A stretch of 14,789 nt of DNA from CAKSQF01 sp051868045. Lineage in GTDB: Bacteria > Bacillota > Clostridia > Oscillospirales > CAG-272. The DNA is taken from the NCBI GenBank assembly GCA_051868045.1, contig JBJDZN010000075.1, positions 1 through 14,789 on the forward strand, in the 5' to 3' direction. This document shows positions 12,810-14,789 of the stretch, in pieces. The notes under the pieces are model-generated. The model saw only the letters and a list, made by a program, of their open reading frames with translations. It did no database searches and was not told the DNA's origin. Numbering within the stretch: position 1 is the first letter of the stretch; each line of letters begins with the position of its first letter. The translations under genes were made by a program, and so were the position numbers.

Positions 12810-14789
12810 ATGACAAAACTCATCCTCAATCAAATTTACAGCGGTTTTCGGGTGGACAGAATCACCTATGTTCCCGAAGTGTCCGCCAATATCTACGAGA
12901 TGGAGCATCTGAAATCGGGGGCAAAGCTCCTCTGGATGGATGCCGACGACGAAAACAAGGTCTTCGCCGCCGCCTTCAAGACCATTCCTGAGGACAGCAC
13001 CGGCGTATTCCACATTCTGGAGCATTCGGTTCTCTGCGGTTCCAAACGTTACCCCGTGAAGGAACCCTTCGTGGATATGCTGAAATCCTCCATGAATACC
13101 TTTCTCAACGCTTTCACCTTTCCGGATAAGACCATGTACCCCTGCGCAAGCTGTAACGATAAGGATTTTGCCAACCTGATGGGGGTCTATCTGGATGCGG
13201 TTTTTGCGCCCAATATCTATACCTATAAGGAAATTTTCATGCAGGAGGGCTGGCATTATGAGGTAGAGAATGCCGACGATCCCCTGACCTATCGGGGCGT
13301 GGTCTTCAATGAGATGAAGGGATCCTACTCCTCCGTGGATACCCATGTCTATGAGCATCTCAAGCAGGCCCTGTTCCCCGATACCCTGTATCGCCATTCT
13401 TCCGGCGGCGATCCCGTTCACATTCCCGATCTGACCTACGAACAGTTCCTGAATGCCCACAGAAAGTACTACCATCCCGAAAATTCCTTCCTCTATCTGT
13501 ACGGTAAGATGGACATCGAGGAGAGGCTTGACTTCATTGACAGAGAGTATCTGTCCGCCTTCACCCGTACCGGCACCTTTGTGGACATTCCCATGCAGTC
13601 CCCCGTGGTGAATATGGATGTTACCGGCGAATATGCCGTCGGCGAGTCCGATCCTCTGGAGAAGAACAGCTACATCTCCCACGCCTTTGTAGTGGGTAGA
13701 TTCGATGAGGCGGAAAAGATGCTGGCACTGCGGATCCTTTGCTCTGCACTGGCATCCACCAATGAGTCTCCCCTCAAGAAGGCGGTTCTTGCCGCCGGAC
13801 TGGGCGACGATCTGTACGTTTATCTGAACGACGGCATTGCACAGCCCTATCTGGAGTTCCAGCTTTGCAAGTGTGACGCCGATCAGAAGGATGCCTTCCT
13901 GGCACTTCTGACCTCCGAGCTTGAAAAATATGTGCGGGAGGGACTCGACAAGAAGATTCTCCTTGCCGAGATCAATCAGACCGAGTTCCATCTGCGTGAG
14001 GGAAAGCAGGGTGGTATGCCTGCCGGTCTGTCCTACGGTCTGGACATCATGGACAGCTGGCTGTACGGCGGCAGACCCGAGACCTATCTGGTCTACGAGG
14101 AGGCAATTGCCAATATCCGTAAGGGCGTGGAGGGACGCTATTTTGAAGACCTCATCGAGAAATACGTCCTGAACGGCAATCATAAAGCACTGGTGGTCAT
14201 CACACCTTCCGGAACCAAGGGAGAAGAGGATGCCAAGGCAGAGGCACTGCGTCTGGAAGAATACAAGAAGACGCTGTCCGACGCTCAGGTGAAGGATCTG
14301 ATTGCCGAAAATCAGAAGCTCATTGAGCATCAGAAGAAGGAAGATACCCCCGAACAGCTTGCTACCCTTCCCAGACTGTCCCTGTCCGATGTCAAGGACG
14401 AGATCACCGCACTGCCTCTGGAAAAACGGGTGCTGGGCGGCTATCCTGTCCTGTGGACCCATATTCCCACCAAGAAGATTGCCTATCTGAACTACTATTT
14501 CGATCTGTCCTCGCTGGAGCCGGAATACCGTCAGTATGCTCCCTTGTATGCCGATCTGCTGGGTCAGATTGCCACCGAGCATTATTCTGCCGCCGATCTG
14601 GATGCCGAAATCAAGACGAAGATGGGTGCTTTCTCCACCTTTACTCAGGTGTTTACCGATCGCACCGATATTGATAAGGTGACCCCCGTTCTGACTGCCC
14701 GCATTTCGGTACTGGAAAGCGGACTTGCCGATGCCATCGCTCTGGCAGGCGAAATTCTCACTGCCTCGAAACCCGAACAGGAGATTGTC
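12810..14789 (+). CDS. M16C metalloprotease, PreP/insulinase family (5' part, runs off the window)
   Basis: The first 660 codons of a large zinc peptidase; the frame is still open at the window's right edge, and family members are about 970 residues. PreP-type M16C enzymes enclose short unfolded peptides in a two-half chamber and cut them, in bacteria probably as cytosolic oligopeptide turnover. The inverted zinc motif HXXEH is at FHILEHSVLCGS (H68, E71, H72), and the distal glutamate is E168 in VVFNEMKG. Other family marks are KRYPVKEPFVDMLKSSMNTFLNAFTFPDKTMYP... (from about residue 77) and HPENSFLYLYG. No signal peptide is present. The start has AAAGGAG at 12796-12802 with a 7-base spacer. 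Residues ~470-530 are a charged helical hinge typical of M16C. It is 34 bp after the PI-PLC gene and is likely in the same transcript. Confidence 0.94.
   Translation, partial: MTKLILNQIYSGFRVDRITYVPEVSANIYEMEHLKSGAKLLWMDADDENKVFAAAFKTIPEDSTGVFHILEHSVLCGSKRYPVKEPFVDMLKSSMNTFLNAFTFPDKTMYPCASCNDKDFANLMGVYLDAVFAPNIYTYKEIFMQEGWHYEVENADDPLTYRGVVFNEMKGSYSSVDTHVYEHLKQALFPDTLYRHSSGGDPVHIPDLTYEQFLNAHRKYYHPENSFLYLYGKMDIEERLDFIDREYLSAFTRTGTFVDIPMQSPVVNMDVTGEYAVGESDPLEKNSYISHAFVVGRFDEAEKMLALRILCSALASTNESPLKKAVLAAGLGDDLYVYLNDGIAQPYLEFQLCKCDADQKDAFLALLTSELEKYVREGLDKKILLAEINQTEFHLREGKQGGMPAGLSYGLDIMDSWLYGGRPETYLVYEEAIANIRKGVEGRYFEDLIEKYVLNGNHKALVVITPSGTKGEEDAKAEALRLEEYKKTLSDAQVKDLIAENQKLIEHQKKEDTPEQLATLPRLSLSDVKDEITALPLEKRVLGGYPVLWTHIPTKKIAYLNYYFDLSSLEPEYRQYAPLYADLLGQIATEHYSAADLDAEIKTKMGAFSTFTQVFTDRTDIDKVTPVLTARISVLESGLADAIALAGEILTASKPEQEIV

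Noticed and set aside
12726..14582. 618-codon open frame on the minus strand opposite the M16C protease
   Set aside because: The plus-strand frame carries the HXXEH zinc motif and is a clear family member. The antisense translation is low-complexity in I, G, L and Q with no motif.
1..14789. CRISPR array, toxin-antitoxin, phage, transposase or defence genes
   Set aside because: No regularly spaced repeats, no transposase, integrase or nuclease motifs were seen on either strand; every large frame is explained by the listed genes.

Overview
The window looks like chromosomal DNA of a low-to-mid GC Firmicute, most likely a gut or rumen clostridium of the Oscillospiraceae/Ruminococcaceae type. This is an inference from strong AGGAG-type ribosome binding sites, sigma-A-like promoters (TTGACA/TATAAT), several Gram-positive-style lipoproteins, a CpsC/CpsD-type tyrosine-kinase pair and an HU protein of firmicute type. 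No rRNA, tRNA, CRISPR array, insertion sequence or phage gene was seen.

Layout. (1) Positions 1-1499 hold the end of an iron-siderophore ABC importer operon: the C-terminus of the ATPase, the substrate-binding lipoprotein, and a 66-codon gene that resembles a MarR regulator with its DNA-binding core missing. (2) Positions 1494-1849 hold two hairpins without U-tracts, then a promoter and a GC-rich, strongly folded leader in front of a serine O-acetyltransferase gene (cysE, 1850-2806), the first step of cysteine synthesis from serine. (3) Positions 2869-5805 carry a textbook promoter and a 957-residue surface lipoprotein with a clan-A glycoside hydrolase domain between putative carbohydrate-binding modules. 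(4) Positions 5832-6351 hold the HU gene with its own promoter and a strong terminator. (5) On the minus strand, 8489 down to 6397, pepP (Xaa-Pro aminopeptidase) is followed by a YfcE-type phosphodiesterase. (6) A divergent promoter region (8368-8671) leads to a Wzz/CpsC-like membrane modulator and a BY-type tyrosine kinase, closed by a terminator at 10212-10245. (7) Positions 10334-14789 hold a closely spaced plus-strand set: PfkB-type fructokinase, a PI-PLC-domain lipoprotein, and an M16C (PreP-like) metalloprotease that runs off the window.

Functionally the region mixes nutrient capture (iron importer, polysaccharide-active lipoprotein, sugar kinase), peptide turnover (PepP, M16), cysteine synthesis and envelope signalling. 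The least explained parts are the cysE leader, the MarR-like mini-protein, the secreted PI-PLC with an unrecognised N-terminal domain, and the tyrosine-kinase pair with no polysaccharide genes beside it. I did not find a clearly new multi-gene defence or mobile system.
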